From NCBI GenBank assembly GCA_015258065.1, contig JABZIZ010000017.1, forward strand, positions 1 to 55,361: a stretch of 55,361 bases of DNA, in the 5' to 3' direction. Both the position numbers and the translations under genes were made by a program. Position 1 is the stretch's first letter; each line of letters starts with the position of its first letter. The notes beneath the pieces are model-generated. The model ran no database searches. It saw only the letters and a list, made by a program, of their open reading frames with translations, and was not told where the DNA came from. Source of the stretch: Lachnospiraceae bacterium (GTDB taxonomy: Bacteria; Bacillota; Clostridia; Lachnospirales; Lachnospiraceae). Of the stretch, positions 26,753 to 36,334 are shown piece after piece.

Positions 26753-29353
26753 ATGAATATACAGAAATTTACACAGAAGTCCATCGAAGCGGTGAACGGA
26801 TGTGAGAAGATCGCAATGGAGTACGGCAACCAGGAAATTGAACAGGAACATCTGCTCTACAGCTTATTGCAGGTAGAGGATTCCCTGATTCGGAAGCTTT
26901 TGGAGAAGATGGGCGTCGATACGGCTGCCTTTGAGAATCGCGTCCGGCAGGCGTTAGAGAAGAGGACTAAGGTGACGGGTGCCAAACCCTATGTCGGGCA
27001 GTATCTGAATCAGGTGCTGACCGGAGCGGAGGATGAGGCAAAGGCGCTGGGAGACGAATATGTTTCCGTAGAGCATCTCTTTTTGATGCTGCTCAAGAAG
27101 CCGAACCGGGAAGTGAAAGAGATTTTTGAAGAGTTCGGAATCACCAGATCCTCCTTCTTAGAGGCGCTGCGGAGCGTGAGAGGGAACCGCAATGTGACCA
27201 GCGATAATCCGGAAGCCACCTATGACACCTTGGAAAAATACGGCACGGAGCTGGTCGCCAAGGCCAAAAGCCAGAAGATGGATCCCGTGATCGGCAGAGA
27301 TGAAGAGATTCGAAATGTGATTCGGATTCTCTCCAGAAAGACCAAGAACAATCCTGTTCTGATCGGGGAACCGGGAGTCGGTAAGACGGCGGTAGTAGAA
27401 GCACTCGCCCAGAGAATCGCCAAGGGAGACGTGCCGGAACAGCTGAAGAATAAGAAGATTTTTTCTCTGGACATGGGAGCCCTGGTCGCAGGTGCCAAAT
27501 ACAGGGGCGAATTTGAAGAGAGATTGAAGGCGGTACTCGAAGATGTGAGGCAGTCGGAGGGGGAGATCATCCTCTTCATTGACGAGCTGCATACCATTGT
27601 CGGTGCGGGTAAGACCGAGGGAAGCATGGATGCGGGGAATCTTCTGAAGCCGATGTTGGCGAGGGGAGAGTTGCACTGCATCGGCGCAACGACCCTGAAT
27701 GAATACCGGCAGTATATTGAGAAGGACGCCGCTCTGGAAAGAAGATTTCAGCCGGTGATGGTGGACGAGCCGACGGTGGAAGATACCATTTCCATTCTGC
27801 GCGGTCTGAAAGAGAGGTATGAGAACTACCATCATGTTGCCATTCAGGACAATGCATTGGTGGCGGCAGCGACGCTTTCCAACCGGTATATCACCGATCG
27901 TTTTTTGCCGGATAAGGCCATTGATCTGATGGATGAGGCCTGTGCCCTGATCAAGACGGAGTTAAATTCCCAGCCGGCGGAAATGGATGAACTGGATCAC
28001 CGGATTCGCCAGTTGGAAATCGAAGAGGCGGCGCTCAAAAAAGAGGACGATTCGCTCTCTGCAGAAAGATTGAAGAGTCTGCAAAAGGAACTGGCGGAAG
28101 CCAAGGAAGAATACAGCACGCTTCAGGCGCAGCTGCAAAACGAAAAAGAGCTGCTGGGCAGACAGTCCAGGTTGCGGGAGGAAATTGAACAGACCAGACG
28201 CGATGCCGAGGCGGCGGAGCAGAAGGGAGATTATAACAGGGCCGGCGAGTTAACCTACAGCAAGCTGCCGGAACTGCAAAAGGAACTGGAAGAGGAGATT
28301 GAGAAGGCGAAGGATAGAGATCTGACGTTAGCACATGACCGTGTGACGGAGGAGGAAATTGCCAAAATCGTCTCCCGCTGGACCGGAATCCCGGTCGCCA
28401 AGCTGACCGAGAGCGAGCGCAGCAAGACCCTGCATTTGGAGGAACTGCTGCATCAGAGGGTGATCGGTCAGGAAGAGGCGGTGTCCAAGGTGGCGGAGGC
28501 CATCATGCGTTCCAAGGCGGGGATCAAAGATCCGGGCAAGCCGATCGGCTCCTTCCTCTTCCTCGGACCGACCGGTGTAGGAAAGACGGAGCTTGCCAAG
28601 TCGCTGGCTGCAGCGCTTTTTGACAACGAGAACAATATGGTTCGGATCGACATGAGCGAATACATGGAGAAATACTCCGTATCCCGCCTCATCGGTGCGG
28701 CACCCGGATATGTCGGCTATGAAGAAGGCGGGCAGTTAACCGAGGCGGTGCGCAGAAAGCCTTACTCTGTGGTGTTATTTGATGAAATTGAAAAGGCGCA
28801 TCCGGACGTATTCAACGTGCTTTTACAGGTGCTGGATGACGGCAGGGTGACTGATTCCCAGGGCAGGACGGTTGATTTTAAGAACACGATTCTGATTATG
28901 ACGAGCAACATCGGCGCGCAGGCGCTGCTGTCCGGCATCCGTGAAGATGGAACGATCGCAGATGAGGCACAGAAGGAGACCATGGAGGAGTTGCGTGCGC
29001 ACTTCCGTCCGGAATTCTTAAACCGTCTGGATGAGATTATTCTCTTCAAGCCCTTGACGAAGGAAAATATTTCAGGCATTGTAAATCTGCTGATTGCAGG
29101 CATCAATCGCAGATTGGCAGACCGGGAGATTCGCATCGAGATGACAGAAGAAGCCAAGCAGTATGTCGTGGATCATGCCTTTGATCCGAATTACGGAGCC
29201 AGACCGCTTCGAAGGTATCTGCAGAAATATGTAGAGACGCTGTCTGCGAAGCTGATTCTGGAAGATAAGGTAGAGCCCCATGATACGATCCGTTTTGTGG
29301 TGAAGGACGGGGAGCTTACGGCAGAGGCGGTGAAGGCAAAAGAAGTAGAATAA
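26753..29353 (+). CDS. clpB: ATP-dependent disaggregase ClpB
   Basis: 866 residues. Layout: N-terminal Clp repeat domain (1-145), first AAA+ domain with Walker A GEPGVGKT, the coiled-coil middle domain (about 400-520, rich in Glu, Lys and Leu) that marks ClpB rather than ClpA or ClpC, then a second AAA+ domain with Walker A GPTGVGKT and Walker B VVLFDEIEKAHPDV. No ClpP-docking IGF loop is seen, as expected. It rescues aggregated proteins together with DnaK. GGAGG precedes the ATG by 6 bases. The promoter holds an unusual inverted repeat. Confidence 0.97.
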   Translation: MNIQKFTQKSIEAVNGCEKIAMEYGNQEIEQEHLLYSLLQVEDSLIRKLLEKMGVDTAAFENRVRQALEKRTKVTGAKPYVGQYLNQVLTGAEDEAKALGDEYVSVEHLFLMLLKKPNREVKEIFEEFGITRSSFLEALRSVRGNRNVTSDNPEATYDTLEKYGTELVAKAKSQKMDPVIGRDEEIRNVIRILSRKTKNNPVLIGEPGVGKTAVVEALAQRIAKGDVPEQLKNKKIFSLDMGALVAGAKYRGEFEERLKAVLEDVRQSEGEIILFIDELHTIVGAGKTEGSMDAGNLLKPMLARGELHCIGATTLNEYRQYIEKDAALERRFQPVMVDEPTVEDTISILRGLKERYENYHHVAIQDNALVAAATLSNRYITDRFLPDKAIDLMDEACALIKTELNSQPAEMDELDHRIRQLEIEEAALKKEDDSLSAERLKSLQKELAEAKEEYSTLQAQLQNEKELLGRQSRLREEIEQTRRDAEAAEQKGDYNRAGELTYSKLPELQKELEEEIEKAKDRDLTLAHDRVTEEEIAKIVSRWTGIPVAKLTESERSKTLHLEELLHQRVIGQEEAVSKVAEAIMRSKAGIKDPGKPIGSFLFLGPTGVGKTELAKSLAAALFDNENNMVRIDMSEYMEKYSVSRLIGAAPGYVGYEEGGQLTEAVRRKPYSVVLFDEIEKAHPDVFNVLLQVLDDGRVTDSQGRTVDFKNTILIMTSNIGAQALLSGIREDGTIADEAQKETMEELRAHFRPEFLNRLDEIILFKPLTKENISGIVNLLIAGINRRLADREIRIEMTEEAKQYVVDHAFDPNYGARPLRRYLQKYVETLSAKLILEDKVEPHDTIRFVVKDGELTAEAVKAKEVE

Positions 29354-29399
29354 GCGTGTCTGTCCGTCTGAAAAGCGGGCAGGCGAATGAGAAAGAAGA

Positions 29400-29999
29400 A
29401 TGGAAGAACTTTTCCATCAGAATCAGACTGAGATCAAAAAGAAACTGAGAGAAAAGATCCGTGCACAGATCCGTACCTTCTCCCCGGAGGAGAAGGCAAG
29501 GTCCGATGCACGGATCTTCCGTGCTGTTCTTAGCCTTCCTCTTTATCAAAGAGCAAAGGTTATTTTCGTTTATGTGAGTCTGGACTGGGAGATTGATACC
29601 CATGCGCTGATCAAGGAAGCACTCTCTAGTGGAAAGACGGTGGCGGTGCCAAAGTGTCTGCCGGGAGGCAGGATGGAGGTCTACCGTCTTAAGGACTTTC
29701 ACCAGCTGAAGGCGCAGATGCTGGGAATTTTAGAACCGGAGGAGGGCGCGGACAAGATCGCGGAAGAAAGGCTGGAGCTGGCTCTGATTCCCTGCCTTTC
29801 CTGCACGAGAGACGGCATCCGACTCGGACAGGGTGGGGGGTATTATGACCGGTTCCTGGCCGGTACACCATGGATTGATAAAGTCGCTTTGTGCAGGGAG
29901 AGCCTGTTGTCAAAGAATCTTCCTTGCGAGGAGTACGATGTCCGGATGGATGCGGTTCTGACAGAAACCGCGTTCCTGCGCAGAAAGGAGCAGTCATGA
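29400..29999 (+). CDS. 5-formyltetrahydrofolate cyclo-ligase
   Basis: 199 residues. Converts 5-formyl-THF to 5,10-methenyl-THF with ATP. The conserved substrate and phosphate segments are present: LREKIRAQIRTFSPEEKARSD-type N-terminus, VFVYVSLDWEIDTHALI, and the C-terminal IRLGQGGGYYDRFL loop. The ribosome site before ATG 29400 is weak. Its stop overlaps the ATG of the MATE gene by 4 bases. Confidence 0.93.
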   Translation: MEELFHQNQTEIKKKLREKIRAQIRTFSPEEKARSDARIFRAVLSLPLYQRAKVIFVYVSLDWEIDTHALIKEALSSGKTVAVPKCLPGGRMEVYRLKDFHQLKAQMLGILEPEEGADKIAEERLELALIPCLSCTRDGIRLGQGGGYYDRFLAGTPWIDKVALCRESLLSKNLPCEEYDVRMDAVLTETAFLRRKEQS

Positions 30000-31372
30000 A
30001 AAAACGCAAAGGAAATTCAGAAACCGATATGACGGTAGGAAGACCCCTTCCGCTCATCCTTAAGTTTATGATTCCTCTTTTCATCGGGAATGTGTTTCAG
30101 CAGATCTATAACATGGCGGACACCATCATCGTCGGCCGTTTCGTAGGAGAAAAGGCGCTGGCTGCCGTCGGATCGACGGGAACGATTATGTTTCTGGTCC
30201 TGGGCTTCTCACAGGGGCTCACGACCGGTTTTACGGTGCTGACCAGCCAGTGTTACGGAGCCAGGGATATGGACCGCCTCAAGCACAGTGTGGCAAACGG
30301 AATCCTGTTGTCCGCCTTTGTATCGCTTGTGGTAACGCTGCTGTCCACCTGGTCGATGCGCGGCATTCTGCATGTCATGAACACACCGGCGGATATTTAT
30401 CAGGATGCCTGGACCTATATCACCATTATCTGTGCCGGCAGCGCGGTCAGCATCTATTACAACCTGCTCTCTTCCTACCTGCGGGCAGTCGGCAACAGTG
30501 AGGTGCCTCTTCTCTTTCTGGTTTTCTCCGCCTGCCTGAACGTGGTGCTGGATCTGGTGCTGATTATCAATGCGCACATGGGGACGGCAGGAGCTGCCGT
30601 TGCAACCGTGATCTCTCAAGGGGTATCCGCCGTCCTCTGTGCCGTTTATATTTTTGTAAAAATACCGATGCTCCGCCCGAAGGCAAAAGACTGGTATCTG
30701 AGCGCACAGGATACGAGGCATCAGTTGATTGTGGGACTGCCGATGGCACTGCAATTTGCCATCACGGCATCCGGCACCATGATCATGCAAAGCGCCATCA
30801 ATCTCTTCGGCTCCGTGGCGGTGGCGGCATTTACAGCAGCCTCGAAATTGCAGAATCTGGTGATGCAGGGGATGATTTCCATGGGACAGGCAATGGCAAC
30901 CTTCTGCGGGCAGAATTATGGAAAAGGAGACGATGAGAGGATCCGGAAGGGAACCAGACAGGCAGTCCTTGCGCTGGTTGTGTATTCCTTCGTGGCCGGA
31001 ACCCTCATGCTGATCGGAGTGGAAACCCTGATGGGATTTTTCTTTACCAAGGGGACGAATCTGTCCGCCATGCTTCCTTTTGCGCGTACCTACGCCAGAC
31101 ACTGCGTCATGTTCTACATCCCCCTCAGTCTGATCTTTGTGTATCGCAATGCCATGCAGGGCTGCGGATTCGGGCTTTTGCCCATGCTGGGAGGGGGAAT
31201 GGAGCTGGTCTCGAGACTGTTTATGGCCGTTCTCTCGATGCACATGAACAGCTACTCCGCCGCTTGTTTCTGCGATCCCTTTGCCTGGCTGACAACCGGA
31301 ATTTATTCGGTGATCGCCTGGCTTTTTGTCAGTAAAAAAGTAAGAGAGAGACTGGGAGGAAAGACATCCTAG
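29996..31372 (+). CDS. MATE family multidrug/toxin efflux transporter
   Basis: 458 residues from ATG 29996, overlapping the preceding stop (ATGA) with GAAAGGAG just upstream; the frame is open further upstream within the cyclo-ligase gene but is not used. About twelve membrane helices are visible. LILKFMIPLFIGNVFQQIYNMADTIIVGRF is the conserved MATE helix 1-2 region, and a second half begins near LIVGLPMALQFAITASGTMI, showing the internal duplication. Expected to export drugs or metabolites using a sodium or proton gradient. The substrate is unknown. Confidence 0.94.
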   Translation: MKKRKGNSETDMTVGRPLPLILKFMIPLFIGNVFQQIYNMADTIIVGRFVGEKALAAVGSTGTIMFLVLGFSQGLTTGFTVLTSQCYGARDMDRLKHSVANGILLSAFVSLVVTLLSTWSMRGILHVMNTPADIYQDAWTYITIICAGSAVSIYYNLLSSYLRAVGNSEVPLLFLVFSACLNVVLDLVLIINAHMGTAGAAVATVISQGVSAVLCAVYIFVKIPMLRPKAKDWYLSAQDTRHQLIVGLPMALQFAITASGTMIMQSAINLFGSVAVAAFTAASKLQNLVMQGMISMGQAMATFCGQNYGKGDDERIRKGTRQAVLALVVYSFVAGTLMLIGVETLMGFFFTKGTNLSAMLPFARTYARHCVMFYIPLSLIFVYRNAMQGCGFGLLPMLGGGMELVSRLFMAVLSMHMNSYSAACFCDPFAWLTTGIYSVIAWLFVSKKVRERLGGKTS

Positions 31373-31401
31373 AAGAGAGCGTCATATCGTTTGGATATTT
31401 G

Positions 31402-31410
31402 TGATAAAAT
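31402..31410 (+). promoter_or_regulatory. Possible extended -10 promoter of the gal operon
   Basis: TGA followed by TAAAAT at 31405-31410 is an extended -10 element about 100 bases before galT. No good -35 is seen 17 bases upstream, so this is a weak call. Confidence 0.35.
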
Positions 31411-31512
31411 GATACGAGTGTCAAAGGATCCGGATTCGATGCGAACCTGTTTGCAGGGGGATTTTGGAGCGTTTGATGCAGCGAAAGTAATTTTAGAGAA
31501 GGCAGGGGAAAG

Positions 31513-33099
31513 ATGAGCGAACAAACGGAGAGTAGGAGAGAGGAAGCGGTCAGAAAACTGGTGCGGTATGGAATCCGCCGGAAACTGATCGGCAGGGAGG
31601 ATGCAGGATATGCGGCAAACAGGCTCTTTGATATTCTGAGGGTGGAGCCGTCTGTTTCTTTCCATTTTGAAGAAAAAGAAGGGGAGCAGACAAAGGAGGA
31701 AGCGGAATCTCTGGATGAGATTTTAGGAATTCTGCTGGACGATGCGATCTGCCGCGGCATCATCGAAGAGAGCATTACCGACCGGGATCTGTTGGATACC
31801 AGACTCATGGAGGTGCTTACACCGAAGCCCTCGGAGGTGATAGAAACCTTCTGGGAGAAGTATGAAGACGATCCGGAGGATGCCACAGATTATTTTTACC
31901 GGCTGGCAGGAGACACGAATTACATCCGGACGGAGAGGGTCGCAATGGACCAGAAGTGGGTCGTTTCGACCAAATACGGGGACCTGGATATGACGATCAA
32001 TTTGTCCAAGCCGGAAAAAGATCCGAAGGCGATTGCAGCGGCCAAGAACCGTGCTAGTGCGGCCTACCCGAAGTGTCTGCTCTGTCCGGAGAATGAGGGA
32101 TATGCGGGGAGAGCGGATCATCCGGCCAGGCAGACTCTTCGCCTGATTCCACTGACCCTGGGAGCGGAAAGATGGTATTTGCAATATTCGCCTTACGTCT
32201 ATTATAACGAGCACTGCATCGTGCTCTCCGGAGAGCACAGACCGATGCTGATTGACCGCGGAACGTTCGTCCGTCTTTTGGAATTTGTCATGATGTTCCC
32301 GCATTATACCGTCGGATCCAATGCCGACCTCCCCATTGTGGGGGGCTCCATTCTGACGCATGAACATTTCCAGGGAGGCAGATATACCTTTGCAATGGAG
32401 AGAGCGGCAATCCGGAAACAGGTCACCTTCACCGGCTACGAGGAGGTGGAAGCGGGCATCGTGAACTGGCCGATGTCGGTGCTTCGGCTAAGCGCAGATA
32501 CACCGGATCCGCTGATCGAACTTGCCACCAGGATTTTGACTGCCTGGAGACTTTATAGCGATGAAAGCGTGCAGATTCTCTGTGAGAGTGAGCAGGGATC
32601 CCACAATACCATCACGCCGATTGCAAGGATGCGGGAGGGGAGATTTGAACTGGATCTGGTGCTTCGGAACAACCGGACGACAGAGGAACATCCGCTTGGC
32701 ATCTTTCACCCGCACGAGGAACTCCATCACATCAAGAAGGAGAATATCGGTCTGATCGAAGTCATGGGACTGGCGGTTCTGCCGGCAAGGTTACGCCAGG
32801 AGATCGATCAGATGGAAGACCTTGTGCTACAGGGAAAAGAGATCGAAGAGGTGCCGGAACTTAAGAAGCATGGACCGTGGCTAAAGGAAATTCTGGACAG
32901 ACATCCGGAATACGAAAAAGAAGCAATCCTACAGGGAAGCGCCGCTTCCGAAGCGCAATTCGACCGGATTCTGAAGGAAGAGATCGGTCAGGTCTTTGCC
33001 AAGGTGCTGGAGCACTGTGGCGTTTTTAAAGAGGATGAAGAGGGAAGAAAGGCCTTTGACCGTTTCATTGACGAAGTGAATGCGACAGGCAGGGGATGA
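31513..33099 (+). CDS. galT: UDP-glucose-hexose-1-phosphate uridylyltransferase (class II GalT)
   Basis: 528 residues, the long Firmicute form. It exchanges galactose-1-phosphate and UDP-glucose in the Leloir pathway. Characteristic segments: DTNYIRTERVAMDQKW, INLSKPEKDPKAIA, CLLCPENEGYAGR, YSPYVYYNEHCIVLSGEHRPM, the active-site stretch GGSILTHEHFQGGRY, and LRNNRTTEEHPLGIFHPHEELHHIKKENIGLIEVMG. AGGGGAAAG precedes the ATG. It is the first gene of galT-galK-DUF4364. No galE or galM is within the window. Confidence 0.96.
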   Translation: MSEQTESRREEAVRKLVRYGIRRKLIGREDAGYAANRLFDILRVEPSVSFHFEEKEGEQTKEEAESLDEILGILLDDAICRGIIEESITDRDLLDTRLMEVLTPKPSEVIETFWEKYEDDPEDATDYFYRLAGDTNYIRTERVAMDQKWVVSTKYGDLDMTINLSKPEKDPKAIAAAKNRASAAYPKCLLCPENEGYAGRADHPARQTLRLIPLTLGAERWYLQYSPYVYYNEHCIVLSGEHRPMLIDRGTFVRLLEFVMMFPHYTVGSNADLPIVGGSILTHEHFQGGRYTFAMERAAIRKQVTFTGYEEVEAGIVNWPMSVLRLSADTPDPLIELATRILTAWRLYSDESVQILCESEQGSHNTITPIARMREGRFELDLVLRNNRTTEEHPLGIFHPHEELHHIKKENIGLIEVMGLAVLPARLRQEIDQMEDLVLQGKEIEEVPELKKHGPWLKEILDRHPEYEKEAILQGSAASEAQFDRILKEEIGQVFAKVLEHCGVFKEDEEGRKAFDRFIDEVNATGRG

Positions 33100-33116
33100 A
33101 AAAGGGGGGACAAGTA

Positions 33117-34364
33117 ATGAGCAGGATACCGGAGGAGAGACGACTAAGAGCGATCTACGGCGAGGAGGTGCAAACGGCTGTTTCCCGCTATATGCACCTG
33201 AAGGAAGGCTTTGAGAAACGATTCGGGGAAGCGGAGCTGTCCTATTTTACGGCACCCGGCAGAACCGAGATCATTGGAAATCACGTGGATCACAACGGAG
33301 GGAAGATCCTCTGCGCCAGCATCACCATGGACACCATCTGTGCAGCGGAGAAAACGGATGACGGCAAAATCACAGTGGTCTCCGAGGGATTTCCGGAAGT
33401 GGAGATACAGGTGGAGAGCGCGGGAGAGACACCGCACCGCAAAGGGACCCTCTCTCTCTTGGCAGGGATTGTAGAGGGCGTCAGGACGGCGGGCTTTCAG
33501 GCAGGCGGATTCCGTGCCTATGTGACCAGCAATGTCATTCCTTCGGCGGGGGTTTCTTCCTCTGCCTCCTTTGAGATGCTGATCTGCACGGTGCTCAACC
33601 ATTTTTACAATGGAGAGAAGATGCAGGCGGCGGACTATGCAAGGGCCGGACAATATGCGGAGAATCACTTCTGGGACAAGGCATCCGGCCTCATGGATCA
33701 GATGGCCTGTGCCTTTGGCGGTACGATCCTTCTGGATTTCCGGGAGGGCGTACAGGTAGAAAAAGTCGATTTTTCTTTTGACGATCTGGACAGCGACCTG
33801 ATCATTGTCAATACCGGGAAGGGGCATGCGAACCTCTCCGAAGAATACAGTTCGATTCCGAAGGAAATGTTTGCCCTTGCCAAACGGTTCGGAAAGGAGC
33901 GCCTGTGCGAAGTTTCGGAAGAAGATTTTTTACAGAGGCTTACGACAATCCGGCAGGAGATCCAAAACGACCGTGCAATCCTTCGTGCGCTGCATTTCTT
34001 TGAAGAGACAAAGCGTGTCACAGAGGCGGGAGATGCCCTTCGTGCGGGGACACCGGAGAAATTACTGCCCCTCATTACGGAGGGAGGGAATTCTTCCTGG
34101 AAATGGTTGCAAAACGGAAGCGTCAGCACAGAAACGAAGGAGCAACCGATCCCGCTGGCACTGGCGCTGACGGAAATCTTCTGTAAAAGAAAGGGAGATG
34201 GCGTCTGCCGCATTCATGGAGGCGGTTTTGCCGGTGTCATCATGGCGGTCATTCCGAAGAGGGATACCGCAGAATATGTGGACTTTATGACGCCTTACTT
34301 TGGCAAAGAAAACCTGCACATCATGAACATCAGACAGACCGGGGCTGTCTTTGTGGGGGCATGA
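33117..34364 (+). CDS. galK: Galactokinase
   Basis: About 415 residues from ATG 33117, chosen because AAAGGGGGG sits 6 bases upstream; ATG 33096, overlapping the galT stop, has poor spacing. A GHMP kinase: substrate motif PGRTEIIGNHVDHNGG, ATP-binding loop IPSAGVSSSASFE, and C-terminal motif RIHGGGFAGVIMAVIP. It phosphorylates galactose to galactose-1-phosphate for GalT. The signature reads GNHVDHNGG rather than the GEHTDYNGG of E. coli, a change seen in the Firmicute subgroup. It overlaps the next gene by 4 bases. Confidence 0.95.
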   Translation: MSRIPEERRLRAIYGEEVQTAVSRYMHLKEGFEKRFGEAELSYFTAPGRTEIIGNHVDHNGGKILCASITMDTICAAEKTDDGKITVVSEGFPEVEIQVESAGETPHRKGTLSLLAGIVEGVRTAGFQAGGFRAYVTSNVIPSAGVSSSASFEMLICTVLNHFYNGEKMQAADYARAGQYAENHFWDKASGLMDQMACAFGGTILLDFREGVQVEKVDFSFDDLDSDLIIVNTGKGHANLSEEYSSIPKEMFALAKRFGKERLCEVSEEDFLQRLTTIRQEIQNDRAILRALHFFEETKRVTEAGDALRAGTPEKLLPLITEGGNSSWKWLQNGSVSTETKEQPIPLALALTEIFCKRKGDGVCRIHGGGFAGVIMAVIPKRDTAEYVDFMTPYFGKENLHIMNIRQTGAVFVGA

Positions 34365-34897
34365 TGGCTTCCTCGTATCTGACCCTTTATAAAATCATCA
34401 TCCTCTACCTCTTAGACCGCGCGGAGATCCCGCTCTCCAGCTCCCAGGTCATGCGATTTTTGCTGGATAGAGAGTATACGACTTTCGTCACCTTTCAGGA
34501 TGCGCTTTCACAGCTCACCGAACAGGGGTTGGTGAAGGGGGAGCAGGATACCCACCGCACGTTCCTGCTCTTAACACCGGAGGGAAAGGAGTCCCTGACC
34601 TTTTTTCTGGACAGGCTCAACCCGGAGATCAGAGAGCAGGCAGATGCCTATTTAATTCAAAACCGGATGAAACTGCGCGCAGAGGCCGCCGTGCGGACGG
34701 ATTACACCAGAAGGGCGGATGGTTCCTATCTGGCAGAGATGAAGATCCTGGAAAATGGCAGGCAGACGTTTGGGCTCTTAATGGAAGTGCAGACGGAAGC
34801 GGATGCCATTGCTCTCTGTGATCGTTTCCGGGAAAGGAATGGAGAAATCTACCCCTATCTGATTGGGAAGTTGATGGTTCCGGATGAAAAAGCTTAG
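34361..34897 (+). CDS. DUF4364 family, winged-helix-like protein
   Basis: 178 residues. The N-terminal half (LTLYKIIILYLLDRAEIPLSSSQVMRFLLD then FQDALSQLTEQGLVKG) reads as a winged helix of the PadR/MarR kind. The C-terminal half has an alternating beta pattern and two long helices. It resembles DUF4364, found mainly in Clostridia. ATG 34361 overlaps the galK stop. A regulatory role for the gal operon is possible by position only. Confidence 0.8.
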   Translation: MMASSYLTLYKIIILYLLDRAEIPLSSSQVMRFLLDREYTTFVTFQDALSQLTEQGLVKGEQDTHRTFLLLTPEGKESLTFFLDRLNPEIREQADAYLIQNRMKLRAEAAVRTDYTRRADGSYLAEMKILENGRQTFGLLMEVQTEADAIALCDRFRERNGEIYPYLIGKLMVPDEKA

Positions 34898-34957
34898 GAA
34901 GGCGATCACAGTGCGCAGAAGAAGGGCGCTCTTTTCAAAAAAAGATGGGAAACCGGA

Positions 34958-34986
34958 TTGACAAAGGAGCCTTCCTTTGCTATATT
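34958..34986 (+). promoter_or_regulatory. Promoter of tRNA-Thr
   Basis: TTGACA at 34958-34963, 17 bases, then TATATT at 34981-34986: a near-consensus strong promoter. The tRNA begins 45 bases after the -10 box. Confidence 0.88.
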
Positions 34987-35031
34987 ATTCAAGTCGGTTT
35001 GCAAGAGGTTAATATGTTGCAGATTGGACAG

Positions 35032-35104
35032 GCTGCTATAGCACAGTCGGTAGTGCGTCGCATTGGTAGTGCGAAGGTCACCGGTCCGAATCCGGTTAGC
35101 AGCT
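35032..35104 (+). tRNA. tRNA-Thr (anticodon GGU)
   Basis: 73 bases fold into a full cloverleaf. Acceptor GCTGCTA pairs with TAGCAGC, the D stem is GCAC/GTGC around AGTCGGTA, and the anticodon stem is TCGCA/TGCGA with loop TTGGTAG, giving anticodon GGT (reads ACC and ACU). The variable loop is AGGTC; the T stem is ACCGG/CCGGT with loop TCCGAAT, which has C where TTCGAAT is usual. Discriminator T104. CCA is not encoded. It has its own promoter and terminator, so it is a single-gene unit. The AT-richer accessory genes begin right after it. Confidence 0.93.
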
Positions 35105-35111
35105 AATCAAA

Positions 35112-35143
35112 GGGGCTGTCGCAAAAGCGACAGCCCCTTTTTT
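35112..35143 (+). terminator. Intrinsic terminator of tRNA-Thr
   Basis: GGGGCTGTCGC (35112-35122) and GCGACAGCCCC (35127-35137) form a perfect 11-bp stem with an AAAA loop and six T. It may also stop minus-strand transcription weakly, as TTTGATT follows on that strand. The stem matches that of the chemoreceptor terminator. Confidence 0.94.
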
Positions 35144-35180
35144 CAGGGTGCGCCTGACGATGCACGTTTCTAGCGCTCTT

Positions 35181-36308
35181 TTATTGATATTTTTGGGAAT
35201 AGCGCTCTTCTAAGGCAAAAGTGTTTTTCCAGCACTCCCGGATGAGACGGGAAGTAGAGTGCTCACATGCGGTGGAAGCTTCCAGTTCGTGAGAGGAAAT
35301 ATAGTCGTAAAAACCGGCATCCTTGCTTCCACGAGTTGCAAAATCAATATAGTGATCTTTGATTTTCTGATAGATTACCTCAGGGTTTCTGGATGCACAG
35401 AAGGAGTGAAAGGTGTCGGCAACCAGCTGGGCATAACTGCGGGTATCCCGGTAGGGAGTGGATATTTTGCGTCGCAACATCAAGTATTTGAAATCATGCG
35501 TGGCTTTTTCGTAAAACGAATCCTGTGAAGGAGGGTCCAGAGGGCCGGAATGCATAGAGTATAATATCATGCGAGCCACTTCCGGCGTGAGGACAGAGGG
35601 CTCATAATCTTTCAGCACGCTTTCGTTGTGTTGCCGGTATTGATCGATGAGTTGGTTAAAACCATCCTGTAGGGAGGCGGGGAGAAGTTTATCGGAGAGA
35701 TATTGCAAAGCAGCAATAGAAGATTCTAAAACCGTTGTTTCTTCTTCTATTGTCTTGCCATTAATATATGGACTTATGTCCGCAGAGTCATCCGACAGAC
35801 TATCTTTGTACCGATCATACACCTTATACTCACAGAACGTATGCCTAGTACCGCCGATATGAGGATTGTGCTCCATATTAAATTCATCCATGCCATTTGT
35901 AATATACATGAACTTCTCCTCGAAATCTTTAACCTCTTCCTCATTCATTTGGTCAAAATAGTGGTTCTGATACAAAAATTCGCTGAAAGTAATCCATTCA
36001 TCGCAGGGATTCATAGCAAATGGATCGTTCTGCACGTTTGTATTATGTTTCAGTCTTTCAATTTGATCAGAGTAGGCGCAGTCCTCAAAGTCCAATCCCT
36101 TGTACCGTTCTTTTTTGAAAAGATCGTACATGGTCTGGCCTTTCAAGGAGATTTTCAATGTGACCACAGCTCTTTGCTTCCCGTCGGGACCGAGAATATG
36201 ATCCGGGCATTTAGACGGAGAAGATGGCCTTTTTCTGCGCTCGATTTTTCGATCATGAAGTCTCTCCGCGTATGCGCCTACATACAGATATTCATTTCCT
36301 ATTTTCAT
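35181..36308 (-). CDS. Unrecognised protein of the tRNA-Thr-adjacent block
   Basis: 375 residues with a perfect AGGAGG 6 bases before ATG 36308, so it is very probably expressed. No signal peptide or membrane helix. It is hydrophilic, rich in Tyr, Asp, Glu, His and Phe, and reads as mostly helical after residue 90. The first 60 residues are basic (DRKIERRKRPSSPSKCPD) and include AVVTLKISLKGQTMYDLFKK. There are scattered Cys and His but no clear zinc motif. I do not recognise a family. It lies 26 bases downstream of the secreted-protein gene on the same strand, so the two are probably one transcript. Codon choice is more AT-rich than the flanking housekeeping genes, which suggests acquisition. 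Confidence 0.75.
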   Translation of the reverse strand: MKIGNEYLYVGAYAERLHDRKIERRKRPSSPSKCPDHILGPDGKQRAVVTLKISLKGQTMYDLFKKERYKGLDFEDCAYSDQIERLKHNTNVQNDPFAMNPCDEWITFSEFLYQNHYFDQMNEEEVKDFEEKFMYITNGMDEFNMEHNPHIGGTRHTFCEYKVYDRYKDSLSDDSADISPYINGKTIEEETTVLESSIAALQYLSDKLLPASLQDGFNQLIDQYRQHNESVLKDYEPSVLTPEVARMILYSMHSGPLDPPSQDSFYEKATHDFKYLMLRRKISTPYRDTRSYAQLVADTFHSFCASRNPEVIYQKIKDHYIDFATRGSKDAGFYDYISSHELEASTACEHSTSRLIRECWKNTFALEERYSQKYQ

Positions 36309-36334
36309 GGCGTACCTCCTGTGGAGTTTCCTGT

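Noticed and set aside
29891..29995. Earlier start for the MATE transporter inside the cyclo-ligase gene
   Set aside because: ATG 29996 overlaps the previous stop in the usual coupled manner and follows AAGGAG; the upstream residues are hydrophilic and unlike MATE.
34910..34940. Weak hairpin AGTGC/GCGCT with CTTTTC after the DUF4364 gene
   Set aside because: Only a 5-bp stem with a G-U pair and a short T stretch; not convincing as a terminator.
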